DNA from: Codonopsis lanceolata
Taxonomy: Eukaryota; Streptophyta; Magnoliopsida; Asterales; Campanulaceae
Assembly: GCA_013146195.2 (NCBI GenBank)
Contig: CM028378.1
Coordinates: 9,601,350-9,665,349 of the forward strand
DNA length: 64,000 nucleotides
Reading direction: 5' to 3'
Shown: in pieces, positions 22,182-33,150 of the stretch
Numbering within the stretch: position 1 is the stretch's first letter
How the letters are laid out: each line of letters begins with the position of its first letter
The notes under the pieces: generated by a model
Databases searched by the model: none
What the model saw: the letters and a program-made list of their open reading frames with translations, nothing else
Told to the model about the DNA's origin: nothing
Program-made: the position numbers and the translations under genes

Positions 22182-23240
22182 CTAGGCGAAGATGTCTACA
22201 AACTCTTTAAGGAGGTCAATGAGTGCTACCCTTTTAGAGCCTTGTAGGTAGCTGCCGATTTTGATTTCTTTTGTTTCATTGTTCAGCCCCAGATTGATAG
22301 TGAATAGGTCTTCATTTGCTGCTGATGAATGATGTCTTTCCTGGTGCTTGACTGAATTTACGAGCTCAAGCAAGTAATTTTTATCTTTTGGGTCCATTTC
22401 ATCAAATGACTCATTATTAAAATTATTTAATGCGTCTTTTAATGTAGGTGCAACTAAGGAATAAGCAAAAACATTCAGATTATCATTAATAGCAAACTGT
22501 ACAGGGTTATTTACATTATTGAGGATCTGGGGTTTGAGATCCTCAATTTTAGGGAGCGGATCAGTAGATGACCAATCCGTAAAGTTAGGGGAAGGAAGGG
22601 GGATAGTGTATCCGAAGCGGTCCACCAGATCTGCGGGAGTTAAAAGCGGGCCGGTCGTAGTATACCAATTCTGCAGAGGCTTATCAGTAATAGACTCAAA
22701 TTCAACAGGGAGCTTTTCATAATGAGCGCCTTCATCTATCATACCCAGAAAGTTGTCCTCCAGACATTCATCATCTAAAAGGGTCAGAGCATAATCATCT
22801 TGGTCTATAGACCAAGTATTTTCAATCGTGACAGTCTTATATGCAGTGCTACGGGGCTCCAGGGTAATCTGTTCTATTTTTTCTGTGAGAATACTGACGT
22901 CATCAAAGATTTCCCAACCAGGGCGTATTTTCCCATTCTAGTCTAGCCAGGGCTCAGGAAACATGAGATAGGCTTCTGTTTCTCCTTTCCTTACAAAGTA
23001 ACCATTTAGGGTTTTTCTATATGGTTGGAGAGGAGGATAATTGTAAGGACGTTTTTCTCTTTCTGCCTTAATTTTCTCACGCTTCTGTTTCATGACCGCG
23101 ACCACTTCAGCTGGGGTGGGTTTGTATCCTAGACCGAAAGGAGGGATACATTCCTTAAGTTCATCTTGGACTAAGTTAACAAGTTCCTGCTGATTTCTGC
23201 CGAGACCCAGACCAGACATATAATTCATTTTTCGAAACAT
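22182..23240 (-). pseudogene. Pol linker between protease and RT
   Basis: Starts with a G-patch-like MSGLGLGRNQQELVNLVQ and PPFGLGYKPTPAEVV, typical of Ogre/Tat polyproteins just after protease. After a TAG near 22937 it continues to an acidic linker ending LIDLLKEFVDIFA, the usual lead-in to RT. Same frame as RT. Function of the linker is not known. Confidence 0.65.
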
Positions 23241-23243
23241 GTT

Positions 23244-23579
23244 TTAAGGGACTATGTTTCCTAGGGATATAGTTTTCTTCCCGGTGATGTCAGTTTCTCG
23301 CCCATATTCAATGGCGTTGACTACAGCTTGGGGGATAACCTCAAAACCACTGAGAAATATACCCGTGTCATCATGCTCTATTTCGAGGATTGGGATGTCC
23401 TCACTTTGCTTATTTTCCACGATTTTATCAGCCAGAATAATTACTATATGATCATCGTGGATGAATTTGACACGTTGATGCAATGAAGAGGCTACCCCTT
23501 TTACCACATGGATCCAAAGGCGTCCCAACAACAAGCTAAAAGTGGCAGGTATGTCCAAAACCTGGAATTCTACTGGCAT
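23244..23579 (-). pseudogene. Retropepsin C-terminal part
   Basis: FQVLDIPATFSLLLGRLWIH and VASSLHQRVKFI match the LLGR-x-W-I segment of Tat-type proteases. The N-terminal half with the catalytic Asp is missing because foreign DNA begins at about 23585. A stop separates it from the following linker. Confidence 0.75.
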
Positions 23580-23584
23580 GGTTG

Positions 23585-24520
23585 ATTGTGTCTTATTTTA
23601 ATTATTCCTTGCAAGTGGACAAGACTATTGTAGAATAGCTTGGGAAGCAAGGGTCGAACCACAGAGACAAGAAGATTACAACCAGTAAGAATATTGATAG
23701 CAACTTTAAATTACGGGGGGTTTTTATATTGATTTTATCTAAATTAATTATTCTACTAAAGCAATAAATTAGATTAACTAGTAGCAATTACAGATTGTGA
23801 AGATCTTATGGAGGAGGGAAATCTAGGATTAGGGTTTCACTTGTATCTTTTTTTTTTTTTTTTTGGATAAAGTATCATTCAATAACTTAGGTTCGTTCAC
23901 GAAAGATAGATATAGCCTGTCGAATTACCGTTCAGTCTCCATCTCCAAATAATTCGTTCATTCTATATCATCGGCACAAGAACATATGGATCCTAACTGT
24001 CACTTAGGTTATATATGGAACCTGACCCTAACTTATCACTCTCGTGCTTCGATAGGTTGAATTTATCATGATGGTGAGCCAATGTACGACATATGCATTT
24101 AGGTCATGCAGTTATCCGCACCTCTAGGACTTTATCACTTGCGATTACATTCATTTGTTCAAAGCGAGATAATAAAGGGGTTGATAAACACCATGATCAA
24201 CAAGAATTGAATGAATAAAAATATATTAAGCCATAGATTCGATACAAGTTACCTCACAACTCCTAGATTAATGTATGTTTAGTTCATCCTTAAAGATGAA
24301 CTGCACACGGAGATGAATGAATACATGGATCGATCTTCAAAACTATAATTACAACAACTAAACTACGTAATACAATATAAATCCTACGCTAAAACTATTT
24401 AAAACTACTTCTTGGACGTCCTTTGGCTTTGACTACTGTCCTTTATTTATATCAAGGAGTTGTAGGGGGATAGGAGGTCCAATCCAGCTTGAAAACCCCG
24501 TAAACTCGGTTCTAGGGACC
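23585..24520. repeat. Dispersed retroelement-like repeat (copy A)
   Basis: Non-coding block beginning CTTGCAAGTGGACAAGACTA and containing GGAGGGAAATCTAGGATTAG, GGTTCGTTCACGAAAGATAG and ACTGTCACTTAGGTTATATA. Its 23810-24055 part recurs in inverse orientation at 63541-63762. It interrupts the protease. Class not determined; it resembles the non-coding leader or LTR of a plant retroelement. Confidence 0.65.
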
Positions 24521-24589
24521 TTGTGGTCGCATTGGATAATGGCCTTTGAAAGAACACAATAGCTAGGATTCTCTTAGACAAACTGAAGT

Positions 24590-25429
24590 GATTCCAATGT
24601 AGCTGTGATTGTAGCTACAATGAGAATCACAATGGACAACAAAGAATATAGCAGCGGAAGTAAAAACACAAAACAGGAAAATTGAACACAAGGTTTACCA
24701 AAAACAATCTACAAGATATTACTTGTAGATCTAGCCTCAAGGCCACAAAGATTCCACTAAAAGAATAATCGTTTTAACAAAAATACTTGTGAAATCACTA
24801 ACAAAATATTCTCACAAGACAATGAATCTTGGAGAACAAAAACCCCACATAAACAGGTTAAACAAAACGTGGGAAGAAACAAAAACAGCTTCCTTTAGAC
24901 TAAACAGGAAGACAAAGCAGTTTTCAGATTCTCCAATGTGATTGCCGATGTTATAACATCACCAGCAACAAGCGAACAACTGAACTTCTGATCTGAAAAC
25001 AACTTCTGAATCTCTAAGTTTCTTAACTCAGCTTTATGACTTTTTGTTCTCTCTTCTAAGCTCTACTCACTGGCCGTATCACAGCTCCTGAATATATAGC
25101 ATCGAAGACCTACGCATATCAAAAAAGAATCCATCTACTACAAGGAAAAAGATTAGTAAGAAGGAAAATCTAACAATTTACCATATGCACAGATTTTCTT
25201 ACCATAAATCAAAGATCCCAAGAATCACGGTTTGACTAGGATTTTTACTAAGATTTAGTTACCAAAAATGTGGCACCCGAAATCTAGTAAAAGATTATGA
25301 TACCATAAATACCAAAACTAAATCTATAAAAGATACTAAATCCTAAATAACACAAACTTAACATAAATCATGTTTTGACCAAGAAAGGTGAAACAAGTAA
25401 AAATAGGCATGACCTATTTTACCCTTACA
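24590..25429 (-). mobile_element. Probable 3' LTR with adjacent polypurine tract
   Basis: On the minus strand the purine tract CAACAAAGGGGGTGATT (about 25430-25446) is followed by TGTAAGGGTAAAATAGGTC, the expected PPT-TG start of a 3' LTR. The left end near 24590 is a guess. The block follows the PF20167-like coding region, so together they look like the 3' half of a separate retroelement. The remaining bases to 25744 are non-coding. Confidence 0.4.
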
Positions 25430-25744
25430 ATCACCCCCTTTGTTGAGCATTTCTGGTCAAATCCAAAACAAGTGTTCCATAATCAAACCATATGACATCC
25501 TGCAAATGTTAGAGAGAATGAACCAAAACAACTCACCCCCTAAACATATGCACTATAAATGATGAGACATGTAGAGAGAGCCATAACAAACAAGCATAAC
25601 CAACCAATCAGTTATAAAGAGTTACAGACCAACCAATCAGTTAAAAAAACAAATTACAGACCCATGATGAAACATTGTTTGGAAGGTATCAACCACAGAA
25701 TTTTCAAGTAACCACAGAATTTTCAAGAACCACAGTTTATAGTA

Positions 25745-26869
25745 TCACTCCTGTACAGCTTCAGAAGCAGTCTGAACAGCTTCTTCTTCAGCTTCAGGAA
25801 CAGCAACAGGTATAGAAGGAACAACAACAGGAACACTTGTGCTAACATTGACACCCCCTATTTGGCCAGAATGCATGGCCAACCAAGTAGTATACTGAGC
25901 AGCTAAAGATTTAAGAAGTGTAGTCTGTGTATCCAGTATGTCCGACTGAGAGTTCACCATAGCTAACTGTTCAGAGACAAAGGCCACATAAATTGGTGCA
26001 GTAGGGTGTGCAGAAATGGCCGATGCAGCTACATTGGAAGTAGCATTGACAGTAGTGGAGGCAGATGGTATAGAGGAGCCAGGAACAGATGACACAGGGA
26101 CATATGGATGTATAAGAGGAAGATTCACAAGCCTATCTCCTCATAACAATTTTGCTGAGATATGGAGAGGTTCAAGGATGGGAGAGAGTCTAGTTGTAGC
26201 AGAAGGAGAGTATCCTTGGGAGACCAAAATTTTATAAATCAAGGAAGGGAAAATCAAGGACCTTTTGTCACCTTCTGACTCAGCCAAAAAAGAAATTTTT
26301 CTGAAAGCAAAGTATCCAAAATCAAATGGCTTATTGGTCCCAATCTGATAAAGCACCCTAGCATGTTTTTCGGTGAGGGTGTTAGAGTTTGTGGTGGGTG
26401 ACCAATTTGCACAACAAACTTTATGCATGAAAGCATAGAGAGATGACAATTGTGAAGTGCTAATAGGTGTACCTTTGGCAGGCCACTTAGACAAGGTGCC
26501 ACCAGTTAACTCTAAAACACACATGTTTAAATCAGAATTCATTTCAAAAGGGCCAGAAGCAGGAGTGTTCAGTATGTTATTTATGATAGATGATGAAAAA
26601 TCATACCATTTTCCTCTCACAAAATTTTTCTCAAATCGTGCATCAGAAGTAGAGGAAATACGTTTCTCAAGGTTGGCATAAAATTCGTAAATAAGATCAC
26701 GAAAGTATGGGGAAGCAGAAGACAGAGTTCCTATCAAACCTCTATCAGTGAAAAATTGAGTAAGGTTTTGTACATTCAACTCAGCAGATGGAATAATTCT
26801 TTCATCAACAATTTTACGAGAAGTGTTATACCGAACAGAAGCAGCCTTTGACACAAATTTAAATGACAC
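25745..26869 (-). pseudogene. Putative plant transposon protein (PF20167-like)
   Basis: The minus strand encodes about 375 codons in one frame with a single TGA at 26141-26143. Features are FVRGKWYDFSSSIINNILNT, LYAFMHKVCCANWSPTTNSN, TLTEKHARVLYQIGTNKPFD and LIFPSLIYKILVSQGY. This order fits the putative plant transposon protein domain found in plant retroelements. The C-terminus is Val/Pro/Ala-rich with an acidic end. The function is unknown. It lacks its 5' end: gag of the host Ogre-type element begins directly at about 26880. Confidence 0.6.
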
Positions 26870-26879
26870 AAATTCAAAA

Positions 26880-27371
26880 TGTCGAACGTCTGGGCGCAGG
26901 ACTCAAGGTCTTTTTTATTTTCAGGGCTAGTGTTGTCTTTGTACCTTTTTAGGAACCCTTCGGTTATCTGGTCCCAAGTGCCCATGGTGCTATTATCTGA
27001 CAACATTAGCCATTGCTTGGCCGCCCCTATTAAGGTCCAGTCCCATCGAATTTCTCTATGTCGGGCATTTTGAATTTTGAAGGCAATATTGCCAAAGGTT
27101 GTAATGCCAATACCCGCGTAGAAAATTCTCATTTGTTAAGAACTTTTAGCATCATACTTTTTAAATTCTCCATGTCATCCTCCATTTTGGTGGGCGGGGG
27201 AGTTGGGTTTTGGTATATGCTGGTAGGATTGGGAAAGACCGGGTTAATTTCTGGCTGCGGTATCTGGTAAGGATTTTTGGCAGGATAGGGATTTTGGGCA
27301 GGATAAAGATTTTGGGCAGGTGGGTTATATGTGGTTTCGGTTTGGCGGCCAGGATCATTAGGAGGTAGATA
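26880..27371 (-). pseudogene. Ogre-type gag, middle part with deletion
   Basis: After the TRIM insertion site the minus strand reads a Pro/Asn/Tyr-rich linker, then KFKMPDIEKFDGTG, the conserved entry of Tat/Ogre capsid. It jumps out of frame to LIGAAKQWLMLSDNSTMGTW and ITEGFLKRYKDNTSPENKKD. Relatives have about 40 more residues between the two, so a deletion near 27045 removed part of capsid. The rest of gag and the zinc knuckle are replaced by the foreign block. Confidence 0.7.
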
Positions 27372-27376
27372 GGTTG

Positions 27377-27581
27377 TGTAACGACCCGAGCCCGAGAGCC
27401 TGATCCGCTACGTGTAGCCCACACACTAGCCCACTGAGCACGCATCACCTTGGGTCATCAGGCCCACCACAAGCCGACCCAAAAGTCCATGGATGATGTT
27501 GGTGCCCAGTAGTAGCGCATGGCTATCTTATAAATCAAACACAAGTCCCACATCTACCCGATGTGGGATTGGGGTATTACA
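27377..27581 (-). repeat. TRIM 3' LTR
   Basis: 205 bp, the left copy in window coordinates. It ends at the polypurine tract side (27582-27595) of the core. Confidence 0.9.
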
Positions 27582-27763
27582 ATCTCCCCCACTCAAATCC
27601 TTGACGTCCTCGTCAAGACCAAATCGTACCCCGGGCGATGCAGGAATCAAGAGGTGGCTCGTACGGGGATCAAGAGGTGGCTCCCACCTTCTGCGGTGTA
27701 GCACTTTGGCCAGCACAACATTTTGTTCTCACATTTCCGGCCGGGACCCGCTCTGATACCATT

Positions 27764-27968
27764 TGTAATGACCCGAGCCCGAGAGCCTGGTCCGCTACGT
27801 GTAGCCCACACATTAGCCCACTAAATACGCAGCACCTTGGGTCATCAGGCCCACCACAAGCCGACCCAAAAGTCCATGGATGATGTTGGTGCCCAGTAGT
27901 AGCGCATGGCTATCTTATAAATCAAACACAAGTCACACATCTACCCAATGTGGGATTGGGGTATTACA
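27764..27968 (-). repeat. TRIM 5' LTR
   Basis: 205 bp, the right copy. It is flanked inside by the tRNA-Met primer site and outside by GGTTG. Confidence 0.9.
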
Positions 27969-27973
27969 GGTTG

Positions 27974-28526
27974 TAACTTGGCCTGGCGGGTTATAGCTTC
28001 TTGGGTCCATATGCGGGTTATTTTGGAGTGGATTGATGATGGGAAAAGGGATGTCATTTGGATTATGGGGAATATTGGTGCTTGGAAAAGGATATGGAGG
28101 GTAGGATAGAAAAGGGTTAATATTTGGGTAGTAAGGGTTAGGTGGAGGATTTGGATTTGGGGTAATGGTGGTATTTGGTGGGTTGGTGTTTGGCTGAGAG
28201 TTTGAGTTTTGAGGAACATGAGAGGTTGATGCTTCTTGGGGGACTGCAGAGGAAGAGATTCCCTCACCACTGGATTTTAAAATTTGCACCAAATTAGCCA
28301 TTTGGCTCATTACACGATCAACTTGTGCACCCAAATTTTGATCTAGCCACTGTTGCATAGCCGGGGTTGGAGCGTACCCTGGAGCCCCTGTATCTGTACC
28401 CATAGCGGACTGCTCACTTTCTGTTGCCATACTGCTCGGATCTATACCATCTGAACTGATTCTGCCCTTTTCTGATCTGACCCTGATACTTTCTGATCTG
28501 CTTTCTGTGCCTGTATCCCGTATCAA
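27974..28526 (-). pseudogene. Ogre-type gag, N-terminal part
   Basis: The minus strand is open from 28526 into the TRIM. It contains MATESEQSAMGTDTG, MQQWLDQNLGAQVDRVMSQM and ANLVQILKS, then a long Asn/Pro/Tyr-rich linker (NPNPPPNPYYPNINPFLSYP). This matches the N-terminus of Tat/Ogre gag (coiled helix, then proline-rich linker). The true start is probably one of the internal Met codons. The reading frame resumes left of the TRIM. Confidence 0.65.
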
Positions 28527-29737
28527 CCGGCCAGTACTATCTATGTCTTTCCAAATTCGGGCCAGATTTCTAAGGAAAATGGGGTTTGATGGTATCAGAA
28601 GGCTGGATGAAGGCTTTCTGGGCTTGGAGTACAGTATGCCTTTATTAGTATATATATATTTTTAATTTTCCTACAATTAACCGGACAAGCACCCATTTTG
28701 TTTTGACAGTCTCAGGACTATTCCTGGAACAGTAGATTCTTTCTCCAGAATATAGGATCTTCGTATTCTACCTGCCTTTTGACTCCCTAAGATTTGACTG
28801 ATCTCATGCGAAGGGCATATACTCTTTTCGGGATCCACCATTCAAAATGGTCTAAATCGAGCATCAGAAAATAATCAATCAGCCCCTGTGTATTTATTCA
28901 TATCCCTTGCATTTTTTTTTTCCGATTTTGCTTGATTATTTTTTCATCATTTTTTTATTTGTCCCTTTTTTTTATCTCTTTTTTTTCTACAGGGGCTGAC
29001 CAATGATTCAGAGATGCAAAAACCGATCGGTCTATGAAATATCCTGATAATCTATATGCAATCTAACGTTGGTTTATGCAGGGGGTAGGCTGGCCATGGT
29101 GTAGAGTAACAGTTCAGAATATATCTACATGCGTGTGCGTGTGTGGCATCTAAAAAGTAGTAAAATCTTTCTTTTTTTATTTTCAGATATAAAGCAGAAA
29201 ATAAAACAGATATGGCATGTCTTGCTGTTTTTTGTAGATTTTCTCGACTTTTTATTTTGAGCGTAAGCAAGCAGTCAATCACATCAAGAAATAGAAAGAA
29301 AATGGTGAATCTATCTATTCCTATTAATTACAAATTTGTCCTAATCTCCAAAATAAAATGACAGAATGAAATAAAATATGTACAAATTGCGTAATAAAAA
29401 TAAAGCGAACGGAATAATAATATAGAGCAGAAAATAAAGCAATAATAAAAATAAAGCCCCGACCCTTTTGTTATGCTGTCTGGAAATTTATTGTATATAT
29501 ATATTTTTTGATTTTTTTTTGAAAAATATATATTTTTAAATATACCTGTAATGATGACTAGAACGAAACTGCTGCAAGATGGAGGATCATATCCACTAAT
29601 ATATACACGGATGTATAAAGAACGCAATACTCAAATACTTAAAGAAATATAACAAGCATACTTTAGCCAGAAACAAAAACAAAAAAAAATTGGTTACTGA
29701 GTCTAGCCCTTTATTTTTATTTAAAATAAAAACGATC
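28527..29737 (-). other. Leader of the Ogre-type element
   Basis: Non-coding stretch between primer site and gag, rich in poly-T/poly-A runs (28910-29000, 29500-29540). Ogre elements are known for long leaders, sometimes with an intron. I see no convincing coding frame. Confidence 0.55.
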
Positions 29738-29756
29738 ACCCCAGCGGAGTCGCCAC
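29738..29756 (-). other. Primer-binding site, tRNA-Arg type
   Basis: The minus strand reads GTGGCGACTCCGCTGGGGT directly after the LTR end CACCCACA. TGGCGACTCCGCTGGGG is the characteristic primer site of Ogre-type elements. It fixes both the strand and the LTR boundary. Confidence 0.8.
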
Positions 29757-31529
29757 TGTGGGTGCCCCGAATCGCGCCCATGCCCCGCGCGCCCTTGGAT
29801 AGGGGAGCGCGACGTGCGGAAAGACACCACGCTTTCCATTCCACCCTCCCTTGTTTAGGGGAAGACGAAATTAAAAAATGCGGAAAGGATGTTGTCAAAA
29901 ACGCGTGGAATACGCCTCGGTCACTTTAGTGATTTTTGGTCCAATATGAGAACTTTGGGTTTTCTGTATCATGTTATCCCATTTTTAGGGGATAACAGGA
30001 TGCAAGAATACATCACTCTTTCATTCTCATTTTCCCTTGTGTAGGGAAAACATAATAGTGCAAGAAAGGATGTTGCGGGGCCCCACTATGGACTTTATAA
30101 AAATTGTATTAAGGCCTATTTCAGATCACTATGAGTGCTTTTGATTTTCTGTATCAGGTTATCCATTTTTTAGGGGATAACATGATGCAAGAATACATCA
30201 CCCTTTCATTTTCATTCTCCATTGTGTAGGGAAAAAAGGAAAAGTGCAAGAAAGGATGTTGCGATGCCCCACTGTGATCCAAAATGTTTTGACAGAGTCG
30301 TCATCTTTATTTTAAGGAGAAAATAAATAAAAAACTAAAAATAAAACCAGAGAGATAAAAAAAACGGGTTCGGAGGCTAAGTTACGAGTTGGGAAGGTGC
30401 TAAGCACCCAACTCGCCCTTTCGGTCTCAAAAACAGTTTTTGGCTAAAGTATGCTTTTTGTTATATTTATCTAGCAAATAAATAAAGCATTAAGAAAAAG
30501 AAAAGAAAACAAATACATCCATGTCTACATTATTTATAGACTTGCAGTCGCTTCCTTCCAATAATTTACAAATACACTTAAAAATATTTGGCCATAATAA
30601 TGGCTCTTTTTAATGTTATTTTCTAAATAAATTCAGGCAGCACAACGACTTATATTTTTACATTGTGCCGGATGGAAAATATTTTTTTATAAAATAACGC
30701 CCTTAAAGGCTCACCTTTTAAAGCGTGGTGTGCTCGCTCTGTCCTTCCAGGAGAGAGAGTCTTTTTTGCTGCTGCTGCTGCGGTTTGGGCAGGGTGACTG
30801 CTTCTGAAGGTTGCTTCTGGGCACTGTCAAACGGACGGAGCAACTGCTTGCGTTTTTGTTGCTACGTGCTTGCTGCTGGCGGAAATCAGGCAGAACAACT
30901 GCTTGTTTCTGGCGGATTTGACCTTTTTACTCGGGCAGAGCAACTGCTCTTTTCGAGATTTTTGAACTGGGGGAGTATGGTGGAAACCTAGCTGGGGGAT
31001 AAGGCTCACTTTGACCGGTTGGTTTTGTGTTTGGAGAAGGTTTGGCAGAGCTTCGAGGCTTTATAGGAGGGGGCGCTCACTATCTCACGATCGCTCACTG
31101 TTTTTACAACGTAACAACAACGCTGAAAGCTTTGGGCATTTTTCTGTGCGTTGAAAGTGAACCCGGGCCTCTTATTTATAGGCTGAGAGAGGGACACCGC
31201 TGGGACTTACGAATTTCATCCTGTGTTTCACCAACTTGTATCGCGTGCTTGGGAATTTGTGCAATGCGTTAACTTTGAGGGCACTGTAGAGGCTCCTGGC
31301 GCGGGAACCATGCATCTTGGGCACTGCGCCAGCATGCTGATGTGGCAGCGCCAGCCCTCCATTCTCAGCTTCTTTTTGCCACTTTTGGCCCTGTATTTTA
31401 CTGTTTTGCACATCATGCTTTGTCTTTTGCATTTTTAAACCCTGTAACTTGACATTTGTTAAGTTTTAACAGGTTTTGATATCGCGTGTCAATGTTACAT
31501 ACCAGGGGTACGAAATTGGGGTGTCTACA
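29757..31529 (-). repeat. 5' LTR of the Ogre-type element (1773 bp)
   Basis: On the minus strand it begins TGTAGACACCCCAATTTCG at 31529 and ends GGGGCACCCACA at 29757, right before the primer site. Inside are GTTGGGTGCTTAGCACCTTC and GTAACTTAGCCTCCGAACCC, typical of Ogre LTRs. Bases outside the right end read ACGCG. No matching second LTR was found in the window, so a target duplication cannot be checked. Protein-like frames inside (30725-31430) look spurious. Confidence 0.75.
29780..30275. repeat. Three tandem units of about 181-186 bp inside the LTR
   Basis: Units 2 and 3 share TTTCTGTATCA.GTTATCC, AGGGGATAACA.GATGCAAG, TACATCAC.CTTTCATT and GTGCAAGAAAGGATGTTGCG. Unit 1 is more diverged (AGGGGAGCGCGACGTGCGG, AATGCGGAAAGGATGTTG). 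GGATGTTG starts at 29887, 30068 and 30254. Each unit ends with a GCCCCACT.TG-like motif. Confidence 0.8.
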
Positions 31530-32174
31530 ACGCGTAACGAAAGGAGTAGTAATTCAAAACTCTATTGTCCAACTTAAATAGAGATCGTGAAATTGAGAAA
31601 AAATAAATAAATTAGTTTTGTAAATGAGAGAACGATGTGACGTCAGTCACATTTAAACCTCAGACCTTGGTAGGAGCAAAGCTCTGATACCATGGCAAGT
31701 GATCAAATCTTCTACAATTTTAAGCTCTTAAAAGAGGCTCAACAATGTATATCAACACGCATAGATGACACACTCGGTGATGACATACATAACCTTCTTA
31801 AATTGTTGTTTGAACTCTCTCTAGTGGATGCCAAAATAAAAAATTTGTATACAACTAAACAATAATCCAATTGTTACAAGATTCTTAAGTCAAAAGTAAT
31901 TGTTTTTCCCATTCGACGTGCATAATAACATAAAGTCTTTTGCAAGATTGCAGAGGGGTTTTCAAAACCTTCAAACGAAAACAAATAAAATTGTAAAATT
32001 GTACATAAATGTAAACCATGAAGCGCAACATCCCTTGGAACTTGTGCAATTTAAACACTTGGGATGAAAAATATACTAATTGAATAATGGTTTAGTTAAA
32101 ATTGATCAAGGACCGTTACCACCCTATACATGATAAATAAGTGATGCTACAAACATTTCAAATTCATGCAAAAG
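31530..32174. other. Flank of the Ogre-type element, no gene seen
   Basis: AT-rich intergenic DNA. The phrase GCTCTGATACCATGGC (about 31682) resembles a tRNA-Met primer site on the minus strand and may be a relic of another retroelement, but no LTR could be delimited. Confidence 0.4.
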
Positions 32175-32334
32175 CAGTGGTGGAACCACCTTATGGAGTA
32201 AAGGGGCCATGGCCCCTGCAGTCTTTTAATTTTTTTTCTACTACTTTAATGTATGAGTTATTAAGTTTGGTTATTTTTGACAAAAAAAATTGCACTATAA
32301 CTACTGCAAAGACAAAATCTTAGCCTCGCCACTG
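32175..32334. mobile_element. hAT-type MITE (160 bp)
   Basis: It starts CAGTGGTGGAACC and ends GGCTAAG-type TTAGCCTCGCCACTG, giving short inverted ends CAGTGG(T/C)G. An exact 8-bp target duplication TGCAAAAG flanks it (32167-32174 and 32335-32342), as expected for hAT elements. Confidence 0.8.
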
Positions 32335-32449
32335 TGCAAAAGGCAATAAGTATATACCATAAGCATAGATACCCCTAAGCAGATTATCTTGCAAGCCAAT
32401 ATCATCAAAACTATCATAATTATTTCCATCATATGAGGTGACATTACGA

Positions 32450-32945
32450 GCTCAAGCCAACTTCAGGACCTTTTAAAAGTTAGACTCAAACGTGTCCTAA
32501 ATGATTTGATTAAAGCTCAAAATTCGTTCAACTCGGGAAGACTCGACTTATATGAATCTATGTACGTACATTCACAATCACGAATGGTTCAATATCTTAC
32601 ACACATACTATAAACAACAAGAAATAATACAATATTATAATGTATGCACAATGAGACAACTAGATGGAAAGAGCATGCACCTTCCACGTGCCTTATTATA
32701 GTACAATATATTTTTCTATTTTGTTGACAAAAACACATTGCATATTTATTTAGTTTATTGAATTTTGAAAAACTTTGGAAGCTATCTATTAAGACTAATT
32801 AACATACCTCATAGATTAAAAGAGGAACTCACAAGCTAAGTCAAGTTAAATTTTAGTATTTCAACTTTGAGCTCGAGGTGACATTTCTTGAGCTCAAGCC
32901 AAACTTGAGGACCATGTAAAAGCTCGACTCAAAAGTGTCCTAAAT
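32450..32945. repeat. Direct repeat pair of about 75 bp
   Basis: GAGCTCAAGCCAACTTCAGG..CCTAAATGATTTGA at about 32450-32508 recurs at about 32890-32951 with a few changes. A GAGCTCGAGGTGACA motif also precedes the second copy. The rest of 32343-33150 shows no gene. Confidence 0.6.
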
Positions 32946-33150
32946 GATTTGAATATGCATTCGCAACTACAAAATATTGTCTCTGTAACTGGAATATTTC
33001 CAAAACAGAGGGTTAATGGTCTTGAGAAATTTTCTTTGATTTCTTGATAATAAACCTTAAATTGCATAGCACAGTTTATGCTATTAGTTTCCTGATCTTT
33101 TAGGGATTCATGAGAAAGGGTCTGGATCACTAATTAAATTGGTTCTATGT

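Larger units (their letters stand above)
27377..27968 (-). mobile_element. TRIM (miniature LTR retrotransposon), complete
   Basis: Two 205-bp direct repeats (27377-27581 and 27764-27968) flank a 182-bp core. On the minus strand each LTR starts TGTAATACCCCAATC and ends TTACA. The primer site TGGTATCAGAGC (27750-27761, initiator tRNA-Met type) lies two bases inside the 5' LTR, and a polypurine tract GAGTGGGGGAGATT precedes the 3' LTR. The 5-bp target duplication GGTTG is at 27372-27376 and 27969-27973. By eye the LTRs differ at about 9 of 205 sites. It interrupts gag of the larger element and so is younger. Confidence 0.93.
12940..31529 (-). mobile_element. Large Tat/Ogre-type Ty3/gypsy retrotransposon, 3' LTR not found
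   Basis: Reading right to left: 5' LTR 29757-31529, tRNA-Arg-type primer site 29738-29756, long leader, gag, protease, reverse transcriptase, RNase H, a second RNase H, integrase, and then two genes on the opposite strand (DUF7745-like and PMD). The dual RNase H and the TGGCGACTCCGCTGGGG primer site place it in the Tat clade near Ogre. Gag-pol has several stops, frameshifts, an internal gag deletion, a TRIM insertion and a 3.3 kb foreign block. The left end is approximate because no second LTR was found. Confidence 0.75.

Noticed and set aside
27493..27883. Frames over the TRIM
   Set aside because: They read through LTR and primer-site sequence of a non-coding TRIM.
29887..30262. Repeats that might suggest a CRISPR-like array
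   Set aside because: Only three diverged 185-bp units inside an LTR in plant DNA, without short spaced repeats.
30725..31440. Several open frames on both strands
   Set aside because: They lie inside the 1.77 kb LTR, overlap each other on opposite strands and show no family motif.
31680..31700. Possible tRNA-Met primer site GCTCTGATACCATGGC
   Set aside because: No LTR on either side could be delimited, so it stays a loose motif.
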